Shown in pieces: positions 1 to 7,814 of a stretch of DNA of 64,000 nucleotides (the stretch's first letter is position 1; each line of letters opens with the position of its first letter). Origin of the DNA: Streptomyces sp. CB02959 (GTDB taxonomy: Bacteria; Actinomycetota; Actinomycetes; Streptomycetales; Streptomycetaceae); assembly GCF_002803155.1 (NCBI RefSeq), contig NZ_NNBP01000007.1, forward strand, positions 87,535 to 151,534, given 5' to 3'. The notes below the pieces were generated by a model. The model made no database searches. It was not told where the DNA came from and saw only the letters and a program-made list of their open reading frames with translations. Both the position numbers and the translations under genes were made by a program.

Positions 1-342
1 TGGCTGCCCCTGGCCTTCACCCGCAGCTCGCTCTGGGCCCTGGTCGCCGGGGTGATCCTTCTCGACCTCGCCGTGCAGGCGGTCCACGTCACCAACCAGA
101 CCCTGATCTACGCGCTGCACCCGGACGCGGGCAGCCGGCTGATCGGCGGATACATGGTCTTCTACTCGATCGGCAGCGCCACCGGCGCCATCGCCGCGAC
201 CTCCCTCTACACGGCGGCCGGCTGGGGAGCCGTATGCGCACTGGGCGCCGCGTTCAGCTGCCTCGGGCTCGTACTGTGGGCGTTCACTCGACACGGCGCC
301 CCGGACCCCGCCGCCGAGGTGACCTCGCGCGGCGAAGCCTGA
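1..342 (+). CDS. MFS transporter, C-terminal part (cut by window edge)
   Basis: The frame is open from the first base, so the start lies outside the window. The visible 113 residues hold about three hydrophobic segments ending in a short charged tail, with a small-residue-rich stretch (YSIGSATGAIAA) typical of the eleventh helix of major facilitator exporters. The motif VHVTNQTLIYALHPDAGSR resembles the segment in actinomycete drug-efflux MFS proteins of the YdeG/NepI-like group, where N-Q is conserved. Substrate cannot be judged from this fragment. Family assignment is fairly secure, function is not. Confidence 0.75.
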   Translation, partial: WLPLAFTRSSLWALVAGVILLDLAVQAVHVTNQTLIYALHPDAGSRLIGGYMVFYSIGSATGAIAATSLYTAAGWGAVCALGAAFSCLGLVLWAFTRHGAPDPAAEVTSRGEA

Positions 343-493
343 GGGAGTGGGCGCCCGTCGGCACCTGCCCGCACCCGTCGGCGTCCGCCGGCGGAGCGGA
401 GCAATGCTCGGATCCTGTGGATCGGCTACGACGGCGCTACCGGCAGCGGATCCTCCTTGATCTACGAGGTCGTCCGCGAGTGCGCGAGGGCGC

Positions 494-589
494 GAATCGG
501 GCACGTCCTGGGCCGACCTGCCGCGCGACTACGCCCGCCGGGGCATCCGCGCCCCTGTCCTAGCGGTCGGCGACGGAGCCCTGGGTGAA
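494..589 (+). mobile_element. Remnant of an IS256-family transposase
   Basis: Translating from 494 gives ESGTSWADLPRDYARRGIRA followed directly by PVLAVGDGALGE. This matches the conserved core of IS256-type transposases (ESWADLLRD..RRGM.APVLAVGDGALGFW). Reading frame identity is lost on both sides: upstream sequence in a shifted frame and downstream sequence are not recognisable. No terminal inverted repeats were seen. It is therefore a scar, not an active element. It fills most of the gene-poor gap between the MFS gene and the Nudix gene (343-669), in which I see nothing else I can name. Confidence 0.55.
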
Positions 590-669
590 CGGCCCGAGCT
601 CACAGCCGCCCGATGGCGTCCCTGGCAGGACCGTGCACTCGGGGCAGGGCCGCCCGGGGGGCGACGGTG

Positions 670-1347
670 TCAGCCGGTGCCCGCTGCGGGGGCGAACGGT
701 CCGTCCAGGGCTGCCCATTGCAGCAGCAGGATGGTCTTGCCGTCGGCGATGCGTCCGTCGCGGGTCATGGCGAGGGCCTCGGCGAAGGGCAGCTCAAGGA
801 CCTCGATGTCCTCGCCGTCCTCCTCCAGCCCGCCGCCGGTTCCGGTCCGGTCGGCCGGGGTGTAGGGGGCGGCGAAGAAGTGCAGGCGTTCGGTGACCGA
901 GCCGGGGCTCATATAGGCGTCGAGGACGCGGGTGAGCGGACCGAGGGTGACGCCGAGTTCTTCGGCGCTCTCGCGCCGGATGGCGGTGGGCGGGTCGTCC
1001 GCGTCGAGCAGCCCCGCGGCCGCTTCGATGAGCATGCCGTCGGGATGGTCGTTGACATAGGCCGGGTAGCGGAACTGGCGGCTGAGCAGGACGCAGCCGC
1101 GTGCGGTGTCGTAGGGCAGGACGACGGCACCGTTGCCGCGGTCGTAGGTCTCGCGCGTCTGGGTTTCCCAGCGTCCGTCGCGGCGGCGGTAGTCGAAGGT
1201 GGTGCGCCGCAGGACGTGCCAGCCCTGGGAGGTGAGTTCGACGTCGCGGACACGGATGTCGGGGTTGCGGTCCAGGTCGCGTCCGGCCTGGTTGAGGCCG
1301 GTGCGGCCGCGGTGGTCGGGAGTGTCGATGCCGGGGCGGGGTTTCAC
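670..1347 (-). CDS. Nudix hydrolase
   Basis: A 225-residue protein starting at a GTG that overlaps the stop codon of the upstream gene (GTGA), so the two are translationally coupled. The Nudix box core is visible as RESAEELG after a GLLDADD stretch. One residue is missing compared with the usual spacing and the first Glu of the box is replaced by Asp. The fold region before it (GAVVLPYDTARGCVLLSRQFRYP) and the PGSVTERLHFFAA stretch after it resemble ADP-ribose/GDP-mannose pyrophosphatases (NudK/NudF type). It probably hydrolyses a nucleoside diphosphate linked to another moiety; the exact substrate is not readable from the sequence. Confidence 0.85.
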   Translation of the reverse strand: MKPRPGIDTPDHRGRTGLNQAGRDLDRNPDIRVRDVELTSQGWHVLRRTTFDYRRRDGRWETQTRETYDRGNGAVVLPYDTARGCVLLSRQFRYPAYVNDHPDGMLIEAAAGLLDADDPPTAIRRESAEELGVTLGPLTRVLDAYMSPGSVTERLHFFAAPYTPADRTGTGGGLEEDGEDIEVLELPFAEALAMTRDGRIADGKTILLLQWAALDGPFAPAAGTG

Positions 1348-1727
1348 ACAGTCTCCTGCGGGGTGCGGCGGGGGATCTCGGTCACGTCGTGGTAGACGGG
1401 CAGGCCGCGGCGGTGGGCGATGGCAACGTCCTGGTCGGCTCCTACGGAGTCGCCGGGCAGGCGCAGCACGGCGTCGCAACGGGCGAGCAGGCGGTCGGCG
1501 ACCGGGTAGAGCACCTGGTCGGCAAGGGGGTCGGTGGGGCCGGCGCCGGCGGAGCGCAGGACGGGCAGGGCGATCCATTCCCCGATCACGGGGAGGTGGC
1601 CGGCGGCGAAGACGGGCCAGGCGGCGGCTTCGAGGCGGGCGAGATTGGCGGCCATGGCATCCGGGTCGCCGTTGGTGCCGGAACGGTAGGGCCCGGCGAT
1701 CAGGATGAGCATCGGCTTGTCGGTCAT
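1344..1727 (-). CDS. DUF4406 / nucleoside 2-deoxyribosyltransferase-like protein
   Basis: A 127-residue protein. It begins MTDKPMLILIAGPYRSGTNG, with the LIAGPYRS motif of the DUF4406 and nucleoside-deoxyribosyltransferase superfamily, followed by AANLARLEAAAWPVFAAGHLP. A later segment, RCDAVLRLPGDSVGADQDVA, is the family's second conserved block (a C-D-A-V-x-R-x-x-G-x-S motif). Such proteins are Rossmann-like and often act on nucleotides. It is co-transcribed with the overlapping Nudix gene and read away from a DeoR-type regulator about 50 bp upstream, suggesting a small regulated nucleotide-processing unit. Precise reaction unknown. Confidence 0.75.
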   Translation of the reverse strand: MTDKPMLILIAGPYRSGTNGDPDAMAANLARLEAAAWPVFAAGHLPVIGEWIALPVLRSAGAGPTDPLADQVLYPVADRLLARCDAVLRLPGDSVGADQDVAIAHRRGLPVYHDVTEIPRRTPQETV

Positions 1728-1776
1728 GGCGCGCTACGATACACGCAGAAACGTGCAAGAACAGGAGAGAATGCGG

Positions 1777-2535
1777 ATGCTGGCTGCTGAACGACGCGAT
1801 CACCTGCTCGGTCTGCTCGCGACCGAGGGCAAGATCGTTGCCAAGGACGTCGCCGCAGGACTGGGGATTTCCGAGGACAGCGTGCGGCGCGATCTGCGCG
1901 AGCTCGCCGCCGAGGGACTGTGCCAGCGGGTCTACGGCGGCGCACTGCCCGCCTCACCGGCGGTGGTGGACTACGCCGCCCGGCAGACCGTGACCCCGGA
2001 CGGCAAGCAGAAGGTCGCTTCGGTGGCCGCCAGGCTGGTGCCGCCGGGCGGCACGCTGATCCTCGACGGTGGAACCACCGCCCTCGCCGTCGCCCGCGCA
2101 CTCCCGCAGGACCTTGCCTGCACCGTGATCACCCACAGCCCGACGATCGCCACGGCCCTGCTCGACCATCCGCGGGCGGAGCTCTTCCTGCTGGGGGGCC
2201 GCGTCTTCAAGCACTCGGCGGTTGCCTGCGGTGCCGCCGCGGTCGAGGCGGCGCAGAACATCTCCGCCGACCTCTGCCTGCTCGGCGTCACCGGCGTACA
2301 CCCCGAGGCGGGACTGACCACCGGAGACGCCGAGGAGGCGGCGATGAAGCGCGCCCTCGCCGCGCGGGCCGCGGACACCTACATCCTCGCCTCGTCCGAG
2401 AAGATCGGCACGGCTTCGCGATTCCGCGTCCTGCCCTGGGCCAAGGTCAGCGGACTGATCACCGACGCCGACCCCCACGACCAGGTCGTCGAGCAGCTCA
2501 AGGCGCTCGACGTGGAAATCTTGGCAGCCGACTGA
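1777..2535 (+). CDS. DeoR-family transcriptional regulator
   Basis: A 252-residue protein with an N-terminal helix-turn-helix (residues about 5-60; LATEGKIVAKDVAAGLGISE then DSVRRDLRELAAEG), then the linker RVYGGALP, and a sugar-phosphate-sensing DeoRC domain with the LDGGTTALAVARALP loop and the LGVTGVHPEAGLTTGD region. I chose the ATG at 1777 because AGGAGA ends 8 bases before it. The ATG at 1771 would leave only 2 bases. It is divergent from the DUF4406/Nudix pair and probably controls it through the short shared intergenic region. The effector is likely a phosphorylated sugar, inferred from the family. Confidence 0.88.
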   Translation: MLAAERRDHLLGLLATEGKIVAKDVAAGLGISEDSVRRDLRELAAEGLCQRVYGGALPASPAVVDYAARQTVTPDGKQKVASVAARLVPPGGTLILDGGTTALAVARALPQDLACTVITHSPTIATALLDHPRAELFLLGGRVFKHSAVACGAAAVEAAQNISADLCLLGVTGVHPEAGLTTGDAEEAAMKRALAARAADTYILASSEKIGTASRFRVLPWAKVSGLITDADPHDQVVEQLKALDVEILAAD

Positions 2536-2577
2536 CAGTCATGCCCCGAACACGGTGATCTGCGACCGGCCGGCACG

Positions 2578-2760
2578 TCATCGCTGCTCGCTCTCCCGGG
2601 TCTCGGCGATGAACTCCACTACGGAGACGAGTTCTTCGATCGGCCCGCTCGGGTCGGGCCCGCCGGTCGCGGCGCGGACGAAGAGCGTGCCGAGGAAGGC
2701 GAGAAGGATCGCGGTCGCGCCACGAGTACGGAGTGGGGCGGGGGAGTGCTCGGCAGTCCC
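2578..2760 (-). pseudogene. C-terminal tail of a TetR-type regulator
   Basis: Reading the minus strand upstream from a TGA at 2578-2580 gives RGATAILLAFLGTLFVRAAT, then GGPDPSGPIEELVSVVEFIAE and a short charged end. This looks like the last two helices of TetR/AcrR-family regulators. No start codon, DNA-binding domain or body precedes it: within about 60 codons the frame runs into the leader of the next gene on the plus strand. It is best read as the remnant of a deleted gene. The 2536-2813 interval holds nothing else beyond the leader of the secreted-protein gene. Confidence 0.45.
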
Positions 2761-2813
2761 TGTCGGTGTCTGCGGATAGGGTCGGCGCAGGTCAACCAGA
2801 GGGGAACAGCAGC

Positions 2814-4034
2814 ATGGGAAGACGTCTCAGACAGAGCGCGGCGACGCTGGCCGGGCTGGTGCTCGCCGGCACCGGCCTGACGACCGTGAACGCCGCTTCC
2901 GCAGCCGCGGACGCGTATGCCTGCCCGGCGGGCTACTTCTGCGGCTGGTCCGGTGAGAGCGCGACCGGGCAGATGTACAAGACGAACAAGAGCGTCGCGG
3001 ATCTGGGCAGTTGGGACAACAGGATCCGCTCGTACGTCAACCGCACGTCGTCGATCGCCTGTGTCTACGAGGACAAGAACTACGCGGTGTCGGGCGGCTA
3101 CTTCCCCGACCGCCCCGCCCGTGCCGGCGGATACAGCTCGTATCCCACCGCGACGACCAGCTCGATCAAGTTCGTCCCCACCGAGCGCGAATGCAGCCAG
3201 TCCGCGTATCCCCTCTGGTTCTCCGAGACCTCCCCCCACGTCTCGGGATTCGGTGACATGAACGGCGATCGCAAGGCCGACGTGGTCGTGCGCGACATGG
3301 CAGGACGGCTCTGGTTCAGTTCGGGCGACGGTACGGGCCGCCTCATAGGCACCGGCGGCTGGAACGGCATCAACGCCCTGACCCGGCACGGCGACTTCAG
3401 CGGTGACGGCCGCGAGGACCTCATCGGCCGCGAGGCGTCCACCGGTCGACTGTGGCTCTACCCCGGCACGGGCAGCGGCTCCATCGGCACCCGCAAGCTG
3501 ATCGGCTCGGGCGGCTGGAACGGCATGAGCAACATCACCGCCTTCGGCGACCTGACCGGCGACGGCCGTTCCGACCTGATCGCCGTCGAGAAGTCCACGG
3601 GCAAGCTGTGGCTGTATCCGGGCACCTCCACCGGCACGCTCGGCTCGCGCAAGCTCATCGGCAGTGGTGGCTGGAACACCATGAACGCCCTCGTCGGCGT
3701 CGGCGACATGAACGGCGACGGCCGCCCCGACCTCTACGCCCGGGAGGCATCCACCGGCAAGCTGTGGCTCTACCCCGGCCGCTCCGCCGCCCTCGGAGGG
3801 CGCGTCCTGGTCGGCTCGGGCGGCTGGAACGCCATGGCGAACCTCATCGCGAACGGTGACTCCTCCGGAGACGGCCGTCCCGACCTCATCACCGTGACCA
3901 ACGAGAAGTACGCGATCGACGGCTTCCCCGGCAACCCCGGCTGGCTGATCAGCTACCAAGGACTGGGCAACGGCCTGCTGTCGCGCGGTGAGCGGACCAA
4001 CGGCGAGTGGTGGGGCCTGAACGGCTTCTGCTAG
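2814..4034 (+). CDS. Secreted I36-domain protein with FG-GAP/VCBS repeats
   Basis: A 406-residue protein. The ATG at 2814 follows GAGGGG with good spacing and opens a clear Sec signal peptide (RR at the start, hydrophobic core TLAGLVLAGTGL, Ala-rich cleavage region ending near residue 32). Residues about 35-120 carry four cysteines and resemble peptidase inhibitor family I36 (ACPAGYFCGWSGE). The rest is four or five repeats with calcium-loop motifs such as DMNGDRKAD, DFSGDGRED, DLTGDGRSD and DMNGDGRPD alternating with GSGGWN, predicting a beta-propeller. It is an extracellular protein, possibly a protease inhibitor or binding protein. It converges with the next minus-strand gene at a shared hairpin. 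Confidence 0.87.
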   Translation: MGRRLRQSAATLAGLVLAGTGLTTVNAASAAADAYACPAGYFCGWSGESATGQMYKTNKSVADLGSWDNRIRSYVNRTSSIACVYEDKNYAVSGGYFPDRPARAGGYSSYPTATTSSIKFVPTERECSQSAYPLWFSETSPHVSGFGDMNGDRKADVVVRDMAGRLWFSSGDGTGRLIGTGGWNGINALTRHGDFSGDGREDLIGREASTGRLWLYPGTGSGSIGTRKLIGSGGWNGMSNITAFGDLTGDGRSDLIAVEKSTGKLWLYPGTSTGTLGSRKLIGSGGWNTMNALVGVGDMNGDGRPDLYAREASTGKLWLYPGRSAALGGRVLVGSGGWNAMANLIANGDSSGDGRPDLITVTNEKYAIDGFPGNPGWLISYQGLGNGLLSRGERTNGEWWGLNGFC

Positions 4035-4041
4035 GAACCGT

Positions 4042-4075
4042 CCGGCCGATCACGTGACGCCGCATGATCGGCCGG
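4042..4075. terminator. Bidirectional hairpin terminator
   Basis: An 11-bp perfect inverted repeat (CCGGCCGATCA paired with TGATCGGCCGG) with a 12-base loop starts 8 bases after the stop of the secreted-protein gene and lies 40 bases from the end of the convergent ATPase gene. There is no T-run, as is common in Streptomyces. Confidence 0.75.
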
Positions 4076-4114
4076 GCCGCTGCGCAGCCGTTCGATGAGC
4101 AGGTGACCCGGCGT

Positions 4115-4915
4115 TCACGGCCGGGCCGGTCGGCTGCCGAACTCCACCGTCGACACCCGCTCTCGCGACCCGCGGTCCAGCAGGACCACCGACGCGACCT
4201 CGCGCACCGGACCGCGGGTCGGGGCCACTTCCCCGGATCCGGAGAACGTTCGGAGCAGCCGGTCGAGGCCCCTGCGATGCCTGGCGAAAGCGCTTCGCGG
4301 CGCCCACCGGCCTCGGGCCGCCTGGCCCGCCAACGCCTCGGCCACTCCAACGTCCAGCAGGACCAGGTGCAGTTCGCGTCCTCGCGGCCCCGCATGTCCG
4401 GCAAGCCAGCGGCGCATCCACGGCCTGCCGCCGCAGTCGTGCACCAGCAACGGCTCACCGCCGCGTACCGCGGTGCGCAGCCAACGGAAGTACCTCCACC
4501 GTGCCCGGGGCCGGTACACGGCGTAGGGCAGCCATGTCGGCATCACCGCCTCGCAGGCGACATGGACCACTCGCGGATCGATGACCAACGCGGCTTCCGC
4601 CCAGCGCCGCAGCAGCGTGCTCTTGCCGCTGCCAGGCAAGCCGGACACCATCACCACCGCATCCGCGGGATACGACAGCACGGCTGGGACGTTGCCCGAG
4701 TCCCGCAGATCCACCAGCCCGCGCGGCCGGAGTTCCGCCCCCTCGCGTACGGCAACGGGCGTCTCCGCCACCCGCGGCCCGACTGAATTGCCCACTTCCC
4801 GCCCTCTGACCTGACTTGCCGTCGCCACGGCGCAGCCGTCGACCGGCCACCACAACGCCTGCCCGAACTCGGCGGGGACGCCTTCTCGTTCAAGCCGCGG
4901 CTGACGCTCGTGCAT
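4115..4915 (-). CDS. P-loop ATP-binding protein
   Basis: Up to 266 residues. A Walker A motif GLPGSGKST is preceded by PADAVVMVS, the beta strand leading into the loop. After it come a predicted Walker B-like hydrophobic strand (RELHLVLLDV) and an Arg-rich lid. The stretch VREGAELRPRGLVDLRDSGN before the kinase-like domain is common in actinomycete AAA-type ATP-binding proteins of unknown role. The start is uncertain: a GTG about 40 codons downstream (VGNSVGPRV) has a better ribosome-binding site (AGGGCGGGA) than the ATG at 4915. It may be a small kinase acting on an unknown partner. No operon partner is visible. Confidence 0.7.
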   Translation of the reverse strand: MHERQPRLEREGVPAEFGQALWWPVDGCAVATASQVRGREVGNSVGPRVAETPVAVREGAELRPRGLVDLRDSGNVPAVLSYPADAVVMVSGLPGSGKSTLLRRWAEAALVIDPRVVHVACEAVMPTWLPYAVYRPRARWRYFRWLRTAVRGGEPLLVHDCGGRPWMRRWLAGHAGPRGRELHLVLLDVGVAEALAGQAARGRWAPRSAFARHRRGLDRLLRTFSGSGEVAPTRGPVREVASVVLLDRGSRERVSTVEFGSRPARP

Positions 4916-5026
4916 TCACTGTAGAGGCCACATTTTCATGTTCGGGTCGCCGAGTGGAAACGGTGAGCCCGCGGGGTGGCCCAACTCGGCTGTGTGGTGG
5001 GCCGGTGCGCGGTCTGCCGGCTGCCG

Positions 5027-5446
5027 TCATGCCTCCAGGACCAGTTGCAGCAGTTCACGCAAGGTCTCGCGCTGCTGCGGGGTGAGCCGGGCCAGGGGTT
5101 CGGCGGCGAAGGGCATCCGGGCGCGGAGGTCGGCGGCGACGGTGCGGCCGGCCGTGGTGGCGGCAACGCGCTTGACGCGGCGGTCGCCCGGGTCGGGGCT
5201 GCGCTCGACCAGGCCGCGGGACTCCAGCCGGTCGATGATCACGGTCACGTTGGACGGCTCGGCGTGCAACCGGTCGGCGATGCGGCGGGTCGGGACCGGG
5301 CCTTCGGCGGCGAGCAGTGCCTTGGCCTGGAGCGGGGTCAGGTCGTGGGTCGCCGCGGCGGCCTCGGACTCCTGGGTGTACCGGCGGTTGATGGCCGCGA
5401 AGAGGCCGACGATCTCTCGGGTGGGCTCATCCGGTGACTTGGACAT
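5027..5446 (-). CDS. MarR-family regulator
   Basis: A 139-residue winged-helix protein with the MarR core: LTPLQAKALLAAEGPVPTRR, then IADRLHAEPSNVTVIIDRLE, and the wing RGLVERSPDPGDRRVKRVAA with the typical D-x-R motif. I chose the Met at 5446. Another ATG at 5494 would add 16 residues and start inside the edge of the palindrome described separately. It is divergent from the short-chain dehydrogenase gene, and MarR proteins commonly repress a divergent target and themselves. The ligand is unknown, possibly an aldehyde, ketone or phenolic substrate of the dehydrogenase (inference). Confidence 0.88.
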   Translation of the reverse strand: MSKSPDEPTREIVGLFAAINRRYTQESEAAAATHDLTPLQAKALLAAEGPVPTRRIADRLHAEPSNVTVIIDRLESRGLVERSPDPGDRRVKRVAATTAGRTVAADLRARMPFAAEPLARLTPQQRETLRELLQLVLEA

Positions 5447-5495
5447 GGCGCCCAGCGTACCGAGCTGTTTGACATATGAAATATCCCGGCACATA

Positions 5496-5526
5496 GTTAT
5501 GGCTCATATTGATTATGATCCATAAC
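5496..5526. promoter_or_regulatory. Palindromic operator in the MarR/SDR divergent promoter region
   Basis: GTTATGG and CCATAAC form the outer arms of a 31-bp near-perfect dyad. The inner sequence (TCATA facing TATGA) continues the symmetry with two mismatches. It is AT-rich in otherwise GC-rich DNA and sits between the MarR and dehydrogenase genes, 20 bases from the dehydrogenase start. This is where a MarR dimer would be expected to block both promoters. Confidence 0.7.
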
Positions 5527-5545
5527 CAAGCTGGGGATGCTGAGA

Positions 5546-6367
5546 ATGAGCACCAAGACCGCCCTGATCACCGGTACCTCCTCCGGTATCGGCCTGGCCA
5601 CCGCCGTCGCCGCCGCACGAAGCGGCTGGCACGTGATCGCCACCATGCGTGACACCGCCAAGGCAGGCGCGCTGCTGGCGGCGGCGGAGGAAGCCGGAGT
5701 CGCCGTCGACGTCCGCGCCCTGGACGTGACCGACCCGGCCTCGGTCCAGGCATGCCTGGCCGGCCTGGACCGACTGGACGCGCTGGTCAACAACGCCGGC
5801 GCGGGCCACGTCGGCACCTTGGAGCAGGAGAGCGTCGCGGACGTGCGTGCCGTCATGGAGGTCAACTTCTTCGGTGTGCTGCACGTGACGAAGGCCGCGC
5901 TGCCCCTGCTGCGGGCGAGCAAGGGCCGGGTGGTGACCGTGACCAGCGTCGGAGGAGTGATCGGCCAGCCGTTCAACGAGGCGTACTGCGCCGCCAAGTT
6001 CGCGGTCGAGGGCTTCATGGAATCCCTCGCGCCGGTCGCGGCCACGGCCGGCGTGCACGTCAGCGTGGTCGAACCGGGCGCGGTGGCCAGCGAGTTCGTC
6101 AGCAACGTGGGCCTCGCGGACAACGCACTGGAGCAGGCCGGACCGTATGCGCCGGCCCTGTCCGCCTACCTGGACCGCACCCGCGGCGCCTTCGCCAACG
6201 CACAGACACCGCAGGACGTGGCGGCGCGGCTGGTCGATCTGCTCGCGGCCGAGCGGCCTGCCTTCCGGGTGCTCACCTCGGACGCCGCTCGCTCCTTCGC
6301 CGGGACGAAACTCAAGGACCTCGACGGCTCGGCCGTGCAGACGCTGACCAACGCCTGGGTCGCCTAG
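5546..6367 (+). CDS. Short-chain dehydrogenase/reductase
   Basis: A 273-residue classical SDR. Seen: the NAD(P) loop TGTSSGIG near residue 8, NNAGAGHVG, the catalytic Ser in VTSVGGV, YCAAK (Tyr and Lys of the active site), and the EPGAVASEF loop. The last third (KLKDLDGSAVQTLTNAWV) is typical of NADP-dependent SDRs close to retinol dehydrogenase-like proteins. The ATG at 5546 is preferred over 5537 because GGGGA sits about 9 bases upstream. It is probably repressed by the divergent MarR protein through the palindrome in its leader. Substrate unknown. Confidence 0.9.
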   Translation: MSTKTALITGTSSGIGLATAVAAARSGWHVIATMRDTAKAGALLAAAEEAGVAVDVRALDVTDPASVQACLAGLDRLDALVNNAGAGHVGTLEQESVADVRAVMEVNFFGVLHVTKAALPLLRASKGRVVTVTSVGGVIGQPFNEAYCAAKFAVEGFMESLAPVAATAGVHVSVVEPGAVASEFVSNVGLADNALEQAGPYAPALSAYLDRTRGAFANAQTPQDVAARLVDLLAAERPAFRVLTSDAARSFAGTKLKDLDGSAVQTLTNAWVA

Positions 6368-6520
6368 CCGCGGTCCGGCCGGCACGCGGCCCGCTCCCGA
6401 AACCGTTCGCCCCAAGGCGACTGTGAGCTGGAACACGGTTGAGGTTGACCTTGGGGCAGGGCGGAAGCTCGTCGCAGCGGCCCGGCACGGAACCGGGCGC
6501 AACGGATGCGAAGGAGCAAC

Positions 6521-7642
6521 ATGTCTCTCCCCCTTTCCGACCCGCGGCAGGACCGTCCGGAGCTGCAGAAGGCGATCGAGGAGATCGTCGAGGCCGGTTT
6601 CCTCGGGGTGCAGCTGCGGGTGAACGACGAGCAGGGCGAGTGGGTCGGCAGCGCCGGGGCACGCGAGCTGGGCCACGGCGCCGCACCGCTGACCAACGGG
6701 CACTTCCGCACCGGCAGCAGCACCAAGAGCTTCGTCGCCACCTCGGTGCTCATGCTGGTGGCCGAGGGCCGGATCGACCTGGACGCCCCGGCCGACGGCT
6801 ACCTGCCCGAGTTCGGACTGGACCGGCGGATCACGGTACGGATGCTGCTGCAGCACACCAGCGGGATCTTCAGCCACACCGGCGAGCTCTACGAGGACGG
6901 GACGATCGCGCCGGGGATCCCCTGGCAGGGCAGGGAATGGGTGGACAACCGATTCCGCACCTACCGGCCCGAAGAGCTGGTGCGGCTGTCGCTGTCCAAG
7001 CCGCCGCGGTTCGCGCCGGGGACGGACTGGAGCTACGCCAACACCAACTACGTGCTGGCCCGGTTGGTGATCGAGAAGGTCACCGGCCGTCCGTTCGCCG
7101 AGGAGCTGCGGCGGCTGGTCCTGGGGCCGCTGGGGATGACCGGCACCGTGGCGCCAGGCACCTCGTCGGAGCTCCCCGAGCCGCACAACCGCAGCTACTA
7201 CCGCTATGAGGACGCCGGGCAGGAGAAGACGATCGATGTCACCCGGCACAACCCCTCCTGGGTTGCGGCCGGTGGCGACATGATCTCGACCACTCAGGAC
7301 CTGCACACGTACTTCTCCGCACTGATGGGCGGCAGGCTCCTGCCCGCCGAGCTGCTGGCCGAGATGCGCACGCCGGAGGCGAAGGCCGGCTACGGCCTGG
7401 GGGTGTTCGCACAGGACGCGGGCCCGGGCGGCGGCACGCTCTTCCACCACAACGGCGCCACGATCGGCTCGGCGGCGCTGATGTACAGCACACCCGACGG
7501 CGGCACGACCCTGACCGCCGGACTGAACTATGTGGACGACGCCGACCTGTCCATTGCGGCAGCATTCCAGATAGCCCAACAGCGGCTCGTCAACGAGGTG
7601 TTCTGCGGCGGGCAGGACGGTCCGGCTCGGCCGACGGACTGA
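6521..7642 (+). CDS. Serine hydrolase of the class C beta-lactamase/PBP fold
   Basis: A 373-residue protein without a signal peptide, so probably cytoplasmic. The active-site motifs are present: SxxK as SSTK at residues 66-69, YxN as YAN in WSYANTNY, and a third HxG-type motif in LFHHNGATIG. LLQHTSGI is the usual block after the first helix. AAGGAG lies 5 bases before the ATG at 6521. Family members include esterases, D-aminopeptidases and PBP-type thioesterases. Lack of NRPS context here argues for an esterase or amidase. It is distinct from mppK further right. Confidence 0.85.
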   Translation: MSLPLSDPRQDRPELQKAIEEIVEAGFLGVQLRVNDEQGEWVGSAGARELGHGAAPLTNGHFRTGSSTKSFVATSVLMLVAEGRIDLDAPADGYLPEFGLDRRITVRMLLQHTSGIFSHTGELYEDGTIAPGIPWQGREWVDNRFRTYRPEELVRLSLSKPPRFAPGTDWSYANTNYVLARLVIEKVTGRPFAEELRRLVLGPLGMTGTVAPGTSSELPEPHNRSYYRYEDAGQEKTIDVTRHNPSWVAAGGDMISTTQDLHTYFSALMGGRLLPAELLAEMRTPEAKAGYGLGVFAQDAGPGGGTLFHHNGATIGSAALMYSTPDGGTTLTAGLNYVDDADLSIAAAFQIAQQRLVNEVFCGGQDGPARPTD

Positions 7643-7814
7643 ACACCCGTGTCCCGTGGCCTCCGAGGGGCGAGCCCTTGCGCTCGTGCATCATGTGCCT
7701 CAGGGAGAACGCGAACCGGCGCCATGCCGAGCCGGGCGAGCTCGGCGTGGCCCGTCCACCTGCTCGGCCGTGGTTGCGCAGCCGCCGAGCCCGAGCACAA
7801 GGCAGGCCGAGCAG

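Noticed and set aside
2619..3959. Minus-strand open frame of 446 codons opposite the secreted FG-GAP gene
   Set aside because: It mirrors the repeat structure of the real plus-strand gene and shows no motif of its own.
6521..7642. Serine hydrolase as a second PBP-type thioesterase for the cluster
   Set aside because: It is 32 kb away from mppB, lacks the lipocalin-like C-terminal domain, and is separated from the cluster by unrelated operons.
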